Of a stretch of 6,533 nt of DNA, positions 1-6,061 are shown piece after piece. The notes beneath the pieces were generated by a model. It saw only the letters and a program-made list of their open reading frames with translations. It was not told where the DNA came from and ran no database searches. Numbering within the stretch: position 1 is the stretch's first letter; every line of letters starts with the position of its first letter. Origin of the DNA: Candidatus Helarchaeota archaeon (GTDB lineage: Archaea; Asgardarchaeota; Lokiarchaeia; Helarchaeales; HEL-GB-A); the NCBI GenBank assembly GCA_016840125.1, contig JAEOSY010000129.1, forward strand, positions 1-6,533, written 5' to 3'. The position numbers were made by a program, and so were the translations under genes.

Positions 1-443
1 CAATTTTCCTTTCCGTGAATTATATTTAAACCAACCGTAGTCTAAATGCGCAAGTCTTTAAAAGCGAGCAGCTCGTTGGATAGGTTATAGTCTGTGGAGA
101 TTATTAGCACAGCTCGCCCAGATTCAGTTAGTACATTTGTATTTCTCCTTTTAGAAAGGATTCACCCCGTATTCTAATTGAATACAGTGAGCAGGCTTAT
201 TCGCGCCCTTGTATCGCGTTGGCGCATTTTGTGACACGAATCTTGAACAGCGAGACTATTTGGAAAAGGGGAAAAGCAAGCAGGAAGGCGGGAGAAAAAA
301 CGTGAGATTTCTTTTAATTTGTTTTGAAATGAAGTAGAATTTCGGAAGAAATTATTCCAGAACATTGGATTTGATACAGGCTCAAATTGTCATTTTTAAT
401 GCGTGACTTATAAGGGTTTTGGCAGTATAGAGTGTAAGATTTT
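1..443. other. Non-coding stretch, no gene recognised
   Basis: No convincing coding region is seen on either strand. Two perfect small inverted repeats stand out: TCCTTT/AAAGGA at 146-151 and 155-160 with a 3-nt loop, and GCGCC/GGCGC at 203-207 and 221-225 followed by ATTTT. A longer-range pair GCGAGC (64-69) with GCTCGC (112-117) encloses CTGTG/CACAG (92-96 with 108-112), so 64-117 could fold as RNA. A purine-rich run covers about 260-306. At the extreme left, two short reading frames run off the window (+ strand ending at the TAG at 38-40; minus strand open from 57 to 1 without a start codon); neither is long enough to call. The last 40 bases hold the promoter of the downstream pair. Confidence 0.5.
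407..414 (+). promoter_or_regulatory. TATA-box-like CTTATAAG upstream of the longin-like gene
   Basis: The palindromic octamer CTTATAAG lies about 45 nt upstream of the ATG at 459. An archaeal start site some 25 nt downstream of the box would fall near 436, giving a leader of roughly 20 nt. The identical octamer occurs at 6054-6061 in front of the minus-strand Roadblock gene. No convincing purine-rich BRE is seen just upstream, so the call rests on position and TATA similarity. Confidence 0.5.
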
Positions 444-445
444 TT

Positions 446-449
446 GAGG
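446..449 (+). promoter_or_regulatory. Ribosome binding site GAGG that decides the longin-like start
   Basis: GAGG sits 9 nt upstream of the ATG at 459. The alternative in-frame TTG at 444 overlaps this site and would leave no Shine-Dalgarno of its own, so the ATG is the better start. Confidence 0.5.
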
Positions 450-458
450 CGACACAAA

Positions 459-869
459 ATGATTCATAATGTCTTTGTCGTTGGTGAAAATGGCGTGTGT
501 TTATACAATAAAAATTTACAGGCAATTCCCAAAAACAATCCCCTAGAAAAACTGGGGAATGATCTCCACTCAACTACTTCTTTTCTTATGGCAATCTCAT
601 TTTTCTCAAAAGAATCCGTTGGAGAGCCGATAAAATCAATAATAACCGAGAACTATAAATTTATTTTCACCTTCGATAAGAAATTCCTATTCGCGATCCT
701 CGTTGACAAGTCAGACGCTGAGCGCAATTCCCGCCTGCTATTAAAAGTCATTAAAAGGGCATTCCATGAAAATTTCCCGGATGCCAACTTTGAATATCAA
801 AGGGGGAATTTGAAATACTTCTCAACGTTCACTGAACCACTGACTGCTCTCTTGAAATCGACGGTTTAA
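459..869 (+). CDS. Longin/Roadblock-like fold small protein
   Basis: A small cytosolic protein of about 136 aa with no signal peptide or membrane segment. The pattern is that of longin-like profilin-fold proteins: an opening beta strand and turn (MIHNVFVVGENGVCLYNK), a helix (around SFLMAISFFSK), a beta meander (IKSIITENYKFIFTFDKKFLFAILVDKS) and a C-terminal amphipathic helix (about residues 85-105), then a tail ending in a second short helix. Such proteins are abundant in Asgard archaea, where they are thought to serve as platforms or regulators for small GTPases; eukaryotic longins do this in trafficking complexes. Start chosen at the ATG (459) because a GAGG lies 9 nt upstream; a TTG at 444 would add five residues. 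It is followed after 36 nt by the TFB gene and is probably cotranscribed with it. The assignment rests on motif shape rather than a named ortholog; a divergent Roadblock domain is the main alternative. Confidence 0.7.
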   Translation: MIHNVFVVGENGVCLYNKNLQAIPKNNPLEKLGNDLHSTTSFLMAISFFSKESVGEPIKSIITENYKFIFTFDKKFLFAILVDKSDAERNSRLLLKVIKRAFHENFPDANFEYQRGNLKYFSTFTEPLTALLKSTV

Positions 870-905
870 TTATTTATTACGATAAGTGAATTGGTTAGAG
901 AAAAA

Positions 906-1856
906 ATGGTCCTTGGAAGTGAGTGTTACACCCAAAAAATCCTTTTTCACCCCTACTATGACTGTTGTGAGACGCCTAAAATTGTTGAATCTAGGGGCAT
1001 ACACACCTGTAGAAACTGTGCAACGGTTCATGAACCTACTATGAAAAGAAGTTTCACCTATAACCCATTTGACCATACATCATGTACTGCGCAAAAATCC
1101 AACAATCCTTATTTAACCCATGGTTGTAGGACTACCTTCACTTTCACAAATTTGCCCCCTAAATCGAGGCACTTATTTCAGCGCTTGGCGAAGTTGAATA
1201 ATCATTTTAGAAATTCAAGCGAGATGAATATGCAGATCGCCAATAAATTTCTTTTAACGGTAGCAGGGCAACTTGAAATTCCAAGCACTATCCAAAGTTT
1301 TGCCTTACACCTCTACAAAAAGGTCGTTGATGCGCGCTTAACAATGGGGCGAAGTATTAAAGAGCTGATGGTTGCGTGTCTGTATATTACTTGTAATCTA
1401 AGCCATTACCCACGCCACATCTCTGACTTTGTCAATAAATCACTAATCTCAGAAAAGAAAATTCGCCGGGCCTATAAATTACTCCTTTCTCGTTTTAATC
1501 TCCGATTACACAATTTTTCAGTATTCCATTATATTGAAAAGTATTCTTCTGAATTAGCACTCTCCCCCGACTCAAGATTCTTGATTCGAAAGATAGTTGA
1601 ATTACTCTCCTCCAGAGGAATTAACATGAACGCAAATCCAAGGGGATTTGCAATAGCTGCCATCTATGTAACTTCAAAGGCGTTACAACCGTTGAAATGG
1701 CTCCGGCAAAAATCATTGTCAGAACTTTCAAAAGTATCCGAGGTAACTATCCGAAAGTATGTGAAAATAATAGACGAATCTTTGGATATAAAAATGATTT
1801 CGGCTGAATTACACTCTTGCCCAAGTAATTTCAGTGAAGTGGCGGGGTTGTCGTAA
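906..1856 (+). CDS. tfb: Transcription initiation factor B (TFB/TFIIB family), atypical zinc ribbon
   Basis: Archaeal homologue of TFIIB, which binds the TBP-TATA complex and recruits RNA polymerase. From the ATG at 906 (316 aa): an N-terminal zinc ribbon at about residues 15-40, a B-reader/linker with GCRTTF near 73-78 (compare the G-x-RTT segment of other TFBs), then two cyclin repeats at about 102-200 and 203-300. Repeat 1 carries GRSIKELMVACLYITC, close to the canonical GRSIE..VAACLYIACR; repeat 2 carries NPRGFAIAAIYVTSKA. Length is near the family norm of about 300 aa. The ribbon is odd: the second knuckle is a normal CRNC (C35, C38), but the first is a Cys-Cys pair (C20-C21) preceded by His15 instead of CxxC. 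A TTG at 891 would add five residues but has no clear ribosome binding site; the ATG has only a weak purine stretch (AGAG). With so short a gap it probably shares the promoter of the longin-like gene. Being divergent, it may be a specialised TFB paralogue rather than the housekeeping factor. Confidence 0.88.
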   Translation: MVLGSECYTQKILFHPYYDCCETPKIVESRGIHTCRNCATVHEPTMKRSFTYNPFDHTSCTAQKSNNPYLTHGCRTTFTFTNLPPKSRHLFQRLAKLNNHFRNSSEMNMQIANKFLLTVAGQLEIPSTIQSFALHLYKKVVDARLTMGRSIKELMVACLYITCNLSHYPRHISDFVNKSLISEKKIRRAYKLLLSRFNLRLHNFSVFHYIEKYSSELALSPDSRFLIRKIVELLSSRGINMNANPRGFAIAAIYVTSKALQPLKWLRQKSLSELSKVSEVTIRKYVKIIDESLDIKMISAELHSCPSNFSEVAGLS

Positions 1857-1860
1857 TATC

Positions 1861-1912
1861 TTTTGGTTAATTATTTAATTTGAAGATTTTTTACGTTTTT
1901 GTTTTATTTTTT
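1861..1912 (+). terminator. U-rich termination tract downstream of TFB
   Basis: On the + strand, right after the TFB stop, a series of T runs appears: T4 at 1861, T6 at 1887-1892, T5 at 1896-1900, T4 at 1902-1905 and T6 at 1907-1912. Archaeal RNA polymerase terminates at such U tracts without a hairpin. The distal runs lie inside the 3' end of the convergent radical SAM gene, where the same bases encode its Lys-rich tail. Confidence 0.5.
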
Positions 1913-3479
1913 CCTCGGGGTCAGGATCTTTTTTACCAAAATGGTCAAAAAACTCAGTGAAAAGTTCCTCATACAGCGTTACATTAGATTCACCAGCAGG
2001 AGAGTGAAACAAGAGATGCCAGCTTTTGAAGATAGCCTTCATTAGCTGACCTACTTTATCGGTACCCTTCCTGTTTAGCTTCCTATTACTCCAGTCATTC
2101 TGAAGTGCGACCATCGACAGATAATACGCCCAAATTTGAAGGTTGCTCAAGGTAGACGTTCCTGTATCAGGATCATAGAGGGAGTAGGGGGGTGGGAAAA
2201 CGGCCCGGTCATAGAAATCCCAATTAAAGGTATGAATTTTAACACCGAATTTTTGTGGCGTAACAAAGGGTTGAGACCCTGGATTCGGAATCCAGATATT
2301 GATAATTATGGAACGGATGAGTTCTGCTCTATTTAGATATTCAAGTTTGTCCAAATTCTGATGCATTGAGGTGAGGTTCTCTCCACAGAAACCGACCATC
2401 CAAGTCGGGATTGAATTTAATCCGTGCTTATTTATCTTCTTTAATGCTTGCAGTTGCACTTCCCAAGAGGGTTTCCCCATAAGTTCTAGAACTCGAGGGC
2501 TTCCATTTTCCACGCCGATGGAGACATATCCATCTGTCTTAATCAACTTCTTAATGAGTTCTAAGCGCCGCTTATCTGTGAGGTTTGCGCGCGTTAGAAC
2601 CATTTGAACTGGGGTGTTAGCGCATTTGAGGTACTGGCTTACTAAGCTCTCGAAGTATTCCATCTTGATAGGTAAAATAGTATCGGAAAATTCAAGAAGC
2701 CTCCTACGAAATAAATCCTCAAGAATTGAGACCTCTTCAATAACCGTTTCAAGGGGTCTGAATCGCACCTGCCCGCGCCAAAAAATGGGGTTCGTACAAA
2801 ACGTGCAGTTATACGCGCAGCCTCGCGTTGCCGTAAGGGGGATGTAGATAAAGTTGTTTCGCTCCCTCTTCGGTATTAAATCGAATGCCATAGGAGGTAA
2901 TTTTCCAAGTTCATCTTTTGTCAATAGGGGTTGGTCATCTGTGCGTTTATTTTTTGTAGTTATCCCCCTTACCTCATCCTCTAAAATTTGCAATGAATCT
3001 TTTTTCGTATAATGGTCTACAATATCCCGCATTGTGCGTTCTCCCTCCCCCCGAACGACGATATCTATCCGCCCTCCTGATTCATCTATACTGTGTTTAT
3101 CTAAGAAAGTGACATGTGGTCCTCCAACGCAGATGAGGATGTTCGAATCTATTTTCTTTATTATTTTTATCGTATCAAGGGCTGCATTGAAGTTGCTGGT
3201 GTAGGAGGTTAAGGCTATAATTTTAGGATCGTACCTTTTTACCAGGTCATCGACCGTTTCAACCAAGGTCGGTTTTCCCTTAAAATGTCCTAGATCGTGG
3301 TACCCGCATGAATACCCCTCTTCGCGTAAGTAAGCCGCCATGGATAGGAGCCCTAGCTGCAAGGATATTATATTACTTGTGTTTTTGGAATGCTGAAAGA
3401 ACGTATAAATTATATCCAAAGGGCGAAAAACGGGTCTCATTGGGGGGGCTAAAAATAATACATCCGTTGAGTCTGGCAT
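1875..3479 (-). CDS. B12-binding-domain radical SAM protein
   Basis: A 534-aa cytosolic Fe-S enzyme of the large class with an N-terminal cobalamin-binding-like Rossmann domain and a radical SAM core. Domain 1 (about 5-160) opens with strand DVLFLAPP, has LGLLSMAAYLREEGY and VGGPHVTF (118-125), and ends with VRGEGE (142-147). The radical SAM motif CAYNCTFC gives the cluster ligands C221, C225 and C228 (CX3CX2C). Later core pieces are LEFSDT, a VSIGVENGS strand and the TWMVGFCGEN strand/turn. The classical DxHxxG cobalamin ligand motif of methionine synthase is absent, as in many members, so cobalamin binding is likely but not proven. The C-terminal 130 or so residues are not recognised and end in a Lys-rich tail (KIKQKRKKSSN). 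Start: ATG with an excellent AAGGTGAG site (3484-3491) five nt upstream. It is the last gene of the minus cluster, 67 nt after the winged-helix gene. The substrate cannot be told; methyl transfer or C-C chemistry is typical of the class. Confidence 0.87.
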   Translation of the reverse strand: MPDSTDVLFLAPPMRPVFRPLDIIYTFFQHSKNTSNIISLQLGLLSMAAYLREEGYSCGYHDLGHFKGKPTLVETVDDLVKRYDPKIIALTSYTSNFNAALDTIKIIKKIDSNILICVGGPHVTFLDKHSIDESGGRIDIVVRGEGERTMRDIVDHYTKKDSLQILEDEVRGITTKNKRTDDQPLLTKDELGKLPPMAFDLIPKRERNNFIYIPLTATRGCAYNCTFCTNPIFWRGQVRFRPLETVIEEVSILEDLFRRRLLEFSDTILPIKMEYFESLVSQYLKCANTPVQMVLTRANLTDKRRLELIKKLIKTDGYVSIGVENGSPRVLELMGKPSWEVQLQALKKINKHGLNSIPTWMVGFCGENLTSMHQNLDKLEYLNRAELIRSIIINIWIPNPGSQPFVTPQKFGVKIHTFNWDFYDRAVFPPPYSLYDPDTGTSTLSNLQIWAYYLSMVALQNDWSNRKLNRKGTDKVGQLMKAIFKSWHLLFHSPAGESNVTLYEELFTEFFDHFGKKDPDPEEKIKQKRKKSSN

Positions 3480-3546
3480 TAAAACTCACCTTGGAGAACG
3501 TTAATACTCCTGTAATTTATTACTTTACAAAAATCAGCGAAAAATG

Positions 3547-4353
3547 TTATAGACGCCACTCCTTTTTTGGTTTAAAAGCTCCTTGGTTTGGATTTAGGAT
3601 TTTTTTACTAAAGATCTGGAGGATCCCCTCCACTTTTTGGGAGAATTCAGGTGAAATCTTATACTTCTTATAAGAGGTTCTTTCAATACATGTAAGGTAG
3701 TTGGCGCGTTCTAACCACTGAAATGCTCGAGTAATCTGTCTCACCCTTTTAAATTCCGCTGTGTCGATCCCGAGCAGCTTCCGAACAGTTTTTACGGTGA
3801 TAATTCGCCTACCTCGCTTCTGAAGTTCTCCCACAAGAATGATGGTCTGAGGAAAGAGGGGGTCGATACTGGATAGATATTTACCGTTATTTTCACATTT
3901 CTTGAGCTGGCCCACGAAGTCTTTTAGGTTTGATTTTCGCTTTTTCACCCCTAATATAGGTGACCTTCTAAGTAACCTCACTAAAAACGCACTAACCTCG
4001 CTTTGTAGTGAGTATGAAGCGACTGTCTGTTCCAGACCATCCTGAATCATACTCATCTGTTGGGGCGACAGCCGATCCCCTACTAAAATGAACGAAAGCT
4101 CAGGTTTTAAGGAAAAGAATTTATAAAGAACCTGAATTGAGATTAAGGTGTAGCCCTCAAATGCTTTTATCAAACCTAAATTTGAGAGATAGGTTTTAAT
4201 TGAGATGCTCCAAGCGCGGCGGCAGTGATTACAAATCCGGTAATTATCCAATTTGTTTGGGTTTTTTGTAAGAACATACTCCCACCCGTCAGTCTCAGGA
4301 GACCCCAAACATGCAGGACAGGTATTCTTTTGAAGTTGATTATTATCTTCCAA
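3547..4353 (-). CDS. Zinc-ribbon / winged-helix protein of unknown function
   Basis: I do not recognise a named family. The 268-aa product has an N-terminal zinc ribbon with CPAC (C12, C15) and CNHC (C41, C44), a central mixed region (50-160) without an obvious domain, and a C-terminal segment (about 164-236) that reads as a winged helix: helix PQTIILVGELQKRG, helix TVKTVRKLLG, a basic third helix AEFKRVRQITRAFQWLERA, then YLTCIERTSYKKYKISP as the wing. The whole is basic, including a KKEWRL end, consistent with nucleic-acid binding. The start is TTG: a TAA lies immediately upstream in frame, and no other start codon precedes the zinc ribbon. An AGG lies 9 nt upstream of the TTG and a GGAG further out. 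It follows the GTPase gene by 40 nt, so probably belongs to the Roadblock-GTPase operon; a transcriptional output for that module is my inference. Confidence 0.75.
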   Translation of the reverse strand: MEDNNQLQKNTCPACLGSPETDGWEYVLTKNPNKLDNYRICNHCRRAWSISIKTYLSNLGLIKAFEGYTLISIQVLYKFFSLKPELSFILVGDRLSPQQMSMIQDGLEQTVASYSLQSEVSAFLVRLLRRSPILGVKKRKSNLKDFVGQLKKCENNGKYLSSIDPLFPQTIILVGELQKRGRRIITVKTVRKLLGIDTAEFKRVRQITRAFQWLERANYLTCIERTSYKKYKISPEFSQKVEGILQIFSKKILNPNQGAFKPKKEWRL

Positions 4354-4393
4354 TTAAAACAACCTTGCTCCACAAATTTTGTATGTATTGAAA

Positions 4394-4972
4394 TCAAGAA
4401 GCGAGAATCTTTTCTAAAACCCTCTTTAAACACACAGTTACGTTGATTCCCCGAGTGGCAGTGGTTTCATAGATCTCAATCGACTTGAGTCTTTTTTCAT
4501 CTAGGTTCAAAGAAGCTTTAAACAATTCGAGGGAAACCGCCTTCGGATCGTCCCGCTTGTTAAGTGAGATTACGATGGGGATCTTTTTTGGGACATTAGT
4601 AATAAGCCCCATAAGTTCGAGCCAGCTCTCCCTATTAAATTGAGTTAGTTCAGGTGAGCTATCTGCTACAAAGACAATCCCGTCCGCTCCCGTTAAAATT
4701 GTTGGGCGCGTGTTGGCGTAGAAATCCTGCCCCGTTGCACTCCACAAATTCATTTTAATCTTCCAATCACTGGAATTTAAGGTGATATAACCGTGATCCC
4801 AGAACAAAGTCCGTCCTGCGTCAGTTTCTATTGATTTTAAATCCTCAAGCCGCCCATGGGTTCCAAAAATATGTTTTAATGAAGTAGTCTTGCCCGACAT
4901 AGCACACCCGAAATAAACCACCTTGCATTCTATTTCCCTTTTAGACAGTTCGACAATCATTTTTATTACCAT
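4394..4972 (-). CDS. MglA-like small GTPase (Ras superfamily)
   Basis: A 192-aa single-domain GTPase that would switch between GDP and GTP forms. Motifs, counted from the ATG at 4972: P-loop GCAMSGKT (22-29); ETDAGRTLFWD (49-59), matching the MglA ETDxGRTLFFD switch with Thr50 and Arg54; G3 region WSATGQDFY with Gln82; IVFVADSS (99-106); G4 NKRD (138-141); and G5 ETTATRG (169-175). The G3 Asp of DxxG is Ser here; characterised bacterial MglA has Thr (TVPGQ), which supports MglA rather than Rab or Arf ancestry. The Arg and Gln used for catalysis in MglA are both kept. No C-terminal Cys for prenylation and no membrane helix. The second ATG at 4960 (188 aa) matches the length of the bacterial N-terminus better and has GGTAAT upstream, so it may be the true start. 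It lies 13-25 nt after the tandem Roadblock gene, its probable regulator. Confidence 0.9.
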   Translation of the reverse strand: MVIKMIVELSKREIECKVVYFGCAMSGKTTSLKHIFGTHGRLEDLKSIETDAGRTLFWDHGYITLNSSDWKIKMNLWSATGQDFYANTRPTILTGADGIVFVADSSPELTQFNRESWLELMGLITNVPKKIPIVISLNKRDDPKAVSLELFKASLNLDEKRLKSIEIYETTATRGINVTVCLKRVLEKILAS

Positions 4973-4985
4973 AACCAGTAAATTT

Positions 4986-5981
4986 CTAATCTAAATTCAA
5001 GTGAAAGTCTTTCAAGAGCCCCCCTAAATTAAACCTCGCTTCAGATGTCTTCTTTATGTCTGCCAAACATTCGCTTATCGTCTTCAAGTACTGTTTAATC
5101 GCCATTCTCACTAAGCCGAGCCGTACTTTTCTAGAAATAAACGCGCTGAAAACCCCCCCATCCAAATAATAGATGTAGTGAGAGTAGTTCTTGCATTTAC
5201 ATGTCACACTGTGAATCACGGTGTTTTTCAACATGTAGATTTGGCGTTTGGAAGCGTCAAAAAGGCTGTAACTCATTACCCCCTCATCCCGAATGTGGGG
5301 GTGCAAACTGTAATTAATTAGTTCATACCCCCCGTCCAGAGTGACAGAGGCGATTTCCACGCCAGGGATTGTGTCTGTAAATTTTCTGATATATCCTGCA
5401 ATCTTCTGCCTCAGTTCAGTGGTGATCAATAACGATCCTGAATCAATCGGACTAAGTTGCCCTTCCTCCTCCTTTGTGGAAAAATTACCGAAAATTTCAC
5501 GAACCTCATCCACAGAGTAATTTCTAAGAGGCGGGAGATATTCTGCGTCAGAGTCATCTAAGATCTCCTTAATTGGAGGGAGTACCTTCCTTAGGCTGAC
5601 ATAGATTTTACCTAGACTTGTTTTCGGGCTAGCAGAGAGGGCGACAAAATACTCTGGTTTTTGTGTGGCTGAACTCTGACTGGAGGAGAAATCACCAGCA
5701 GTAATTCTCCGACCTGAATTATGGATGGGGGCCACTAAAATCTTAGCATTTCCCCCTTCAATTAAGATATCGTTTAAATTCCCATTGTGTAGCTTTTCCG
5801 CAACGCTGAAAATTGCGGCAGTTGAAGAACACACGCCAAAAATCTCATTTCTTGTAAGCCAAACGCCCACGGACTTAATCGGAGCGCCATCGCGCTGGGA
5901 TAGCGTGACATTTTCAACGCCGGGAATGTCTCTCATTTCTTTTAGAAATTTTGCAACCTTTTGCACCGCGTCATCTGCCAA
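4986..5981 (-). CDS. Tandem Roadblock/LC7-domain protein
   Basis: A 331-aa soluble protein with two Roadblock domains in a row. Domain 1 (about 7-140) contains DIPGVENVTLSQRDGAPI, the helix FGVCSSTAAIFSVAEKL, the strands NDILIEGGNAKILVAPI and YFVALSA, and a closing helix GKIYVSLRKVLPPIKEIL. Domain 2 (about 190-308) begins again with TIPGVEIASVTLDGGYEL and ends in VRLGLVRMAIKQYLKTISECL. The repeated IPGVE opening shows that they are homologous units. Roadblock proteins such as MglB dimerise and act on Ras-like GTPases; here the GTPase gene follows directly, so that pairing is the likely role, and two domains in one chain could replace a homodimer. Domain 1 has a Ser-rich insert (about 88-108) before its last strand. 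A linker at 141-185 is acidic. Start is TTG at 5981, fixed by a GGGGTGA site six nt upstream. Domain 2 is more divergent and carries a CKCK segment (260-263). Confidence 0.88.
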   Translation of the reverse strand: MADDAVQKVAKFLKEMRDIPGVENVTLSQRDGAPIKSVGVWLTRNEIFGVCSSTAAIFSVAEKLHNGNLNDILIEGGNAKILVAPIHNSGRRITAGDFSSSQSSATQKPEYFVALSASPKTSLGKIYVSLRKVLPPIKEILDDSDAEYLPPLRNYSVDEVREIFGNFSTKEEEGQLSPIDSGSLLITTELRQKIAGYIRKFTDTIPGVEIASVTLDGGYELINYSLHPHIRDEGVMSYSLFDASKRQIYMLKNTVIHSVTCKCKNYSHYIYYLDGGVFSAFISRKVRLGLVRMAIKQYLKTISECLADIKKTSEARFNLGGLLKDFHLNLD

Positions 5982-5987
5982 AAATTT

Positions 5988-5994
5988 TCACCCC
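5988..5994 (-). promoter_or_regulatory. Strong ribosome binding site GGGGTGA for the Roadblock TTG start
   Basis: On the minus strand GGGGTGA is followed by a 6-nt spacer and the TTG at 5981-5979. The match to the archaeal anti-Shine-Dalgarno (GGTGA) and the good spacing make the TTG start convincing although it is not ATG. Confidence 0.7.
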
Positions 5995-6053
5995 TGAATT
6001 TATCATCAATCATTAAATTATTTCGAAGATTCACCTGTTCACCTTCAAGAAGA

Positions 6054-6061
6054 CTTATAAG
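6054..6061 (-). promoter_or_regulatory. TATA-box-like CTTATAAG upstream of the Roadblock-GTPase operon
   Basis: The same palindromic octamer as at 407-414. Read on the minus strand it is preceded by GCCAAG and lies 72 nt before the Roadblock start codon; a start site about 25 nt downstream would give a leader of roughly 50 nt ending in the GGGGTGA ribosome binding site. The AT-rich leader contains two further GGTGA copies (near 6032-6036 and 6040-6044, minus strand) with no start codon at a fitting distance. Confidence 0.45.

Noticed and set aside
1..57. A partial minus-strand gene running off the left edge
   Set aside because: The frame is open for 19 codons after a TAA, but there is no start codon inside it, so a gene cannot be supported.
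174..365. A 63-codon minus-strand ORF in the left non-coding stretch
   Set aside because: Composition is Phe/Ser/Arg-rich with no domain pattern and no ribosome binding site; it is probably the complement of the purine-rich + strand run.
2136..2847. Three short + strand ORFs (2136-2336, 2371-2607, 2614-2847)
   Set aside because: They lie antisense within the well-supported radical SAM gene and show no domain pattern.
3285..3305. DLGHFKG in the radical SAM protein as a cobalamin DxHxxG motif
   Set aside because: The spacing is DxxHxxG, and it follows the second strand of the domain rather than the first, so it is not the classical ligand motif.
3308..3673. A 121-codon + strand ORF over the radical SAM start and winged-helix end
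   Set aside because: It is antisense to two supported genes and to the AAGGTGAG ribosome binding site, and has no recognisable domain.
3667..3674. A third CTTATAAG octamer as an internal promoter for the radical SAM gene
   Set aside because: It lies inside the winged-helix coding region, encoding part of TSYKKYKIS, about 190 nt before the radical SAM start; position gives no support beyond the octamer itself.
4176..4433. An 85-codon minus-strand ORF overlapping the GTPase end and winged-helix start
   Set aside because: It is a frame shadow of the winged-helix gene, whose own frame keeps both CxxC knuckles.
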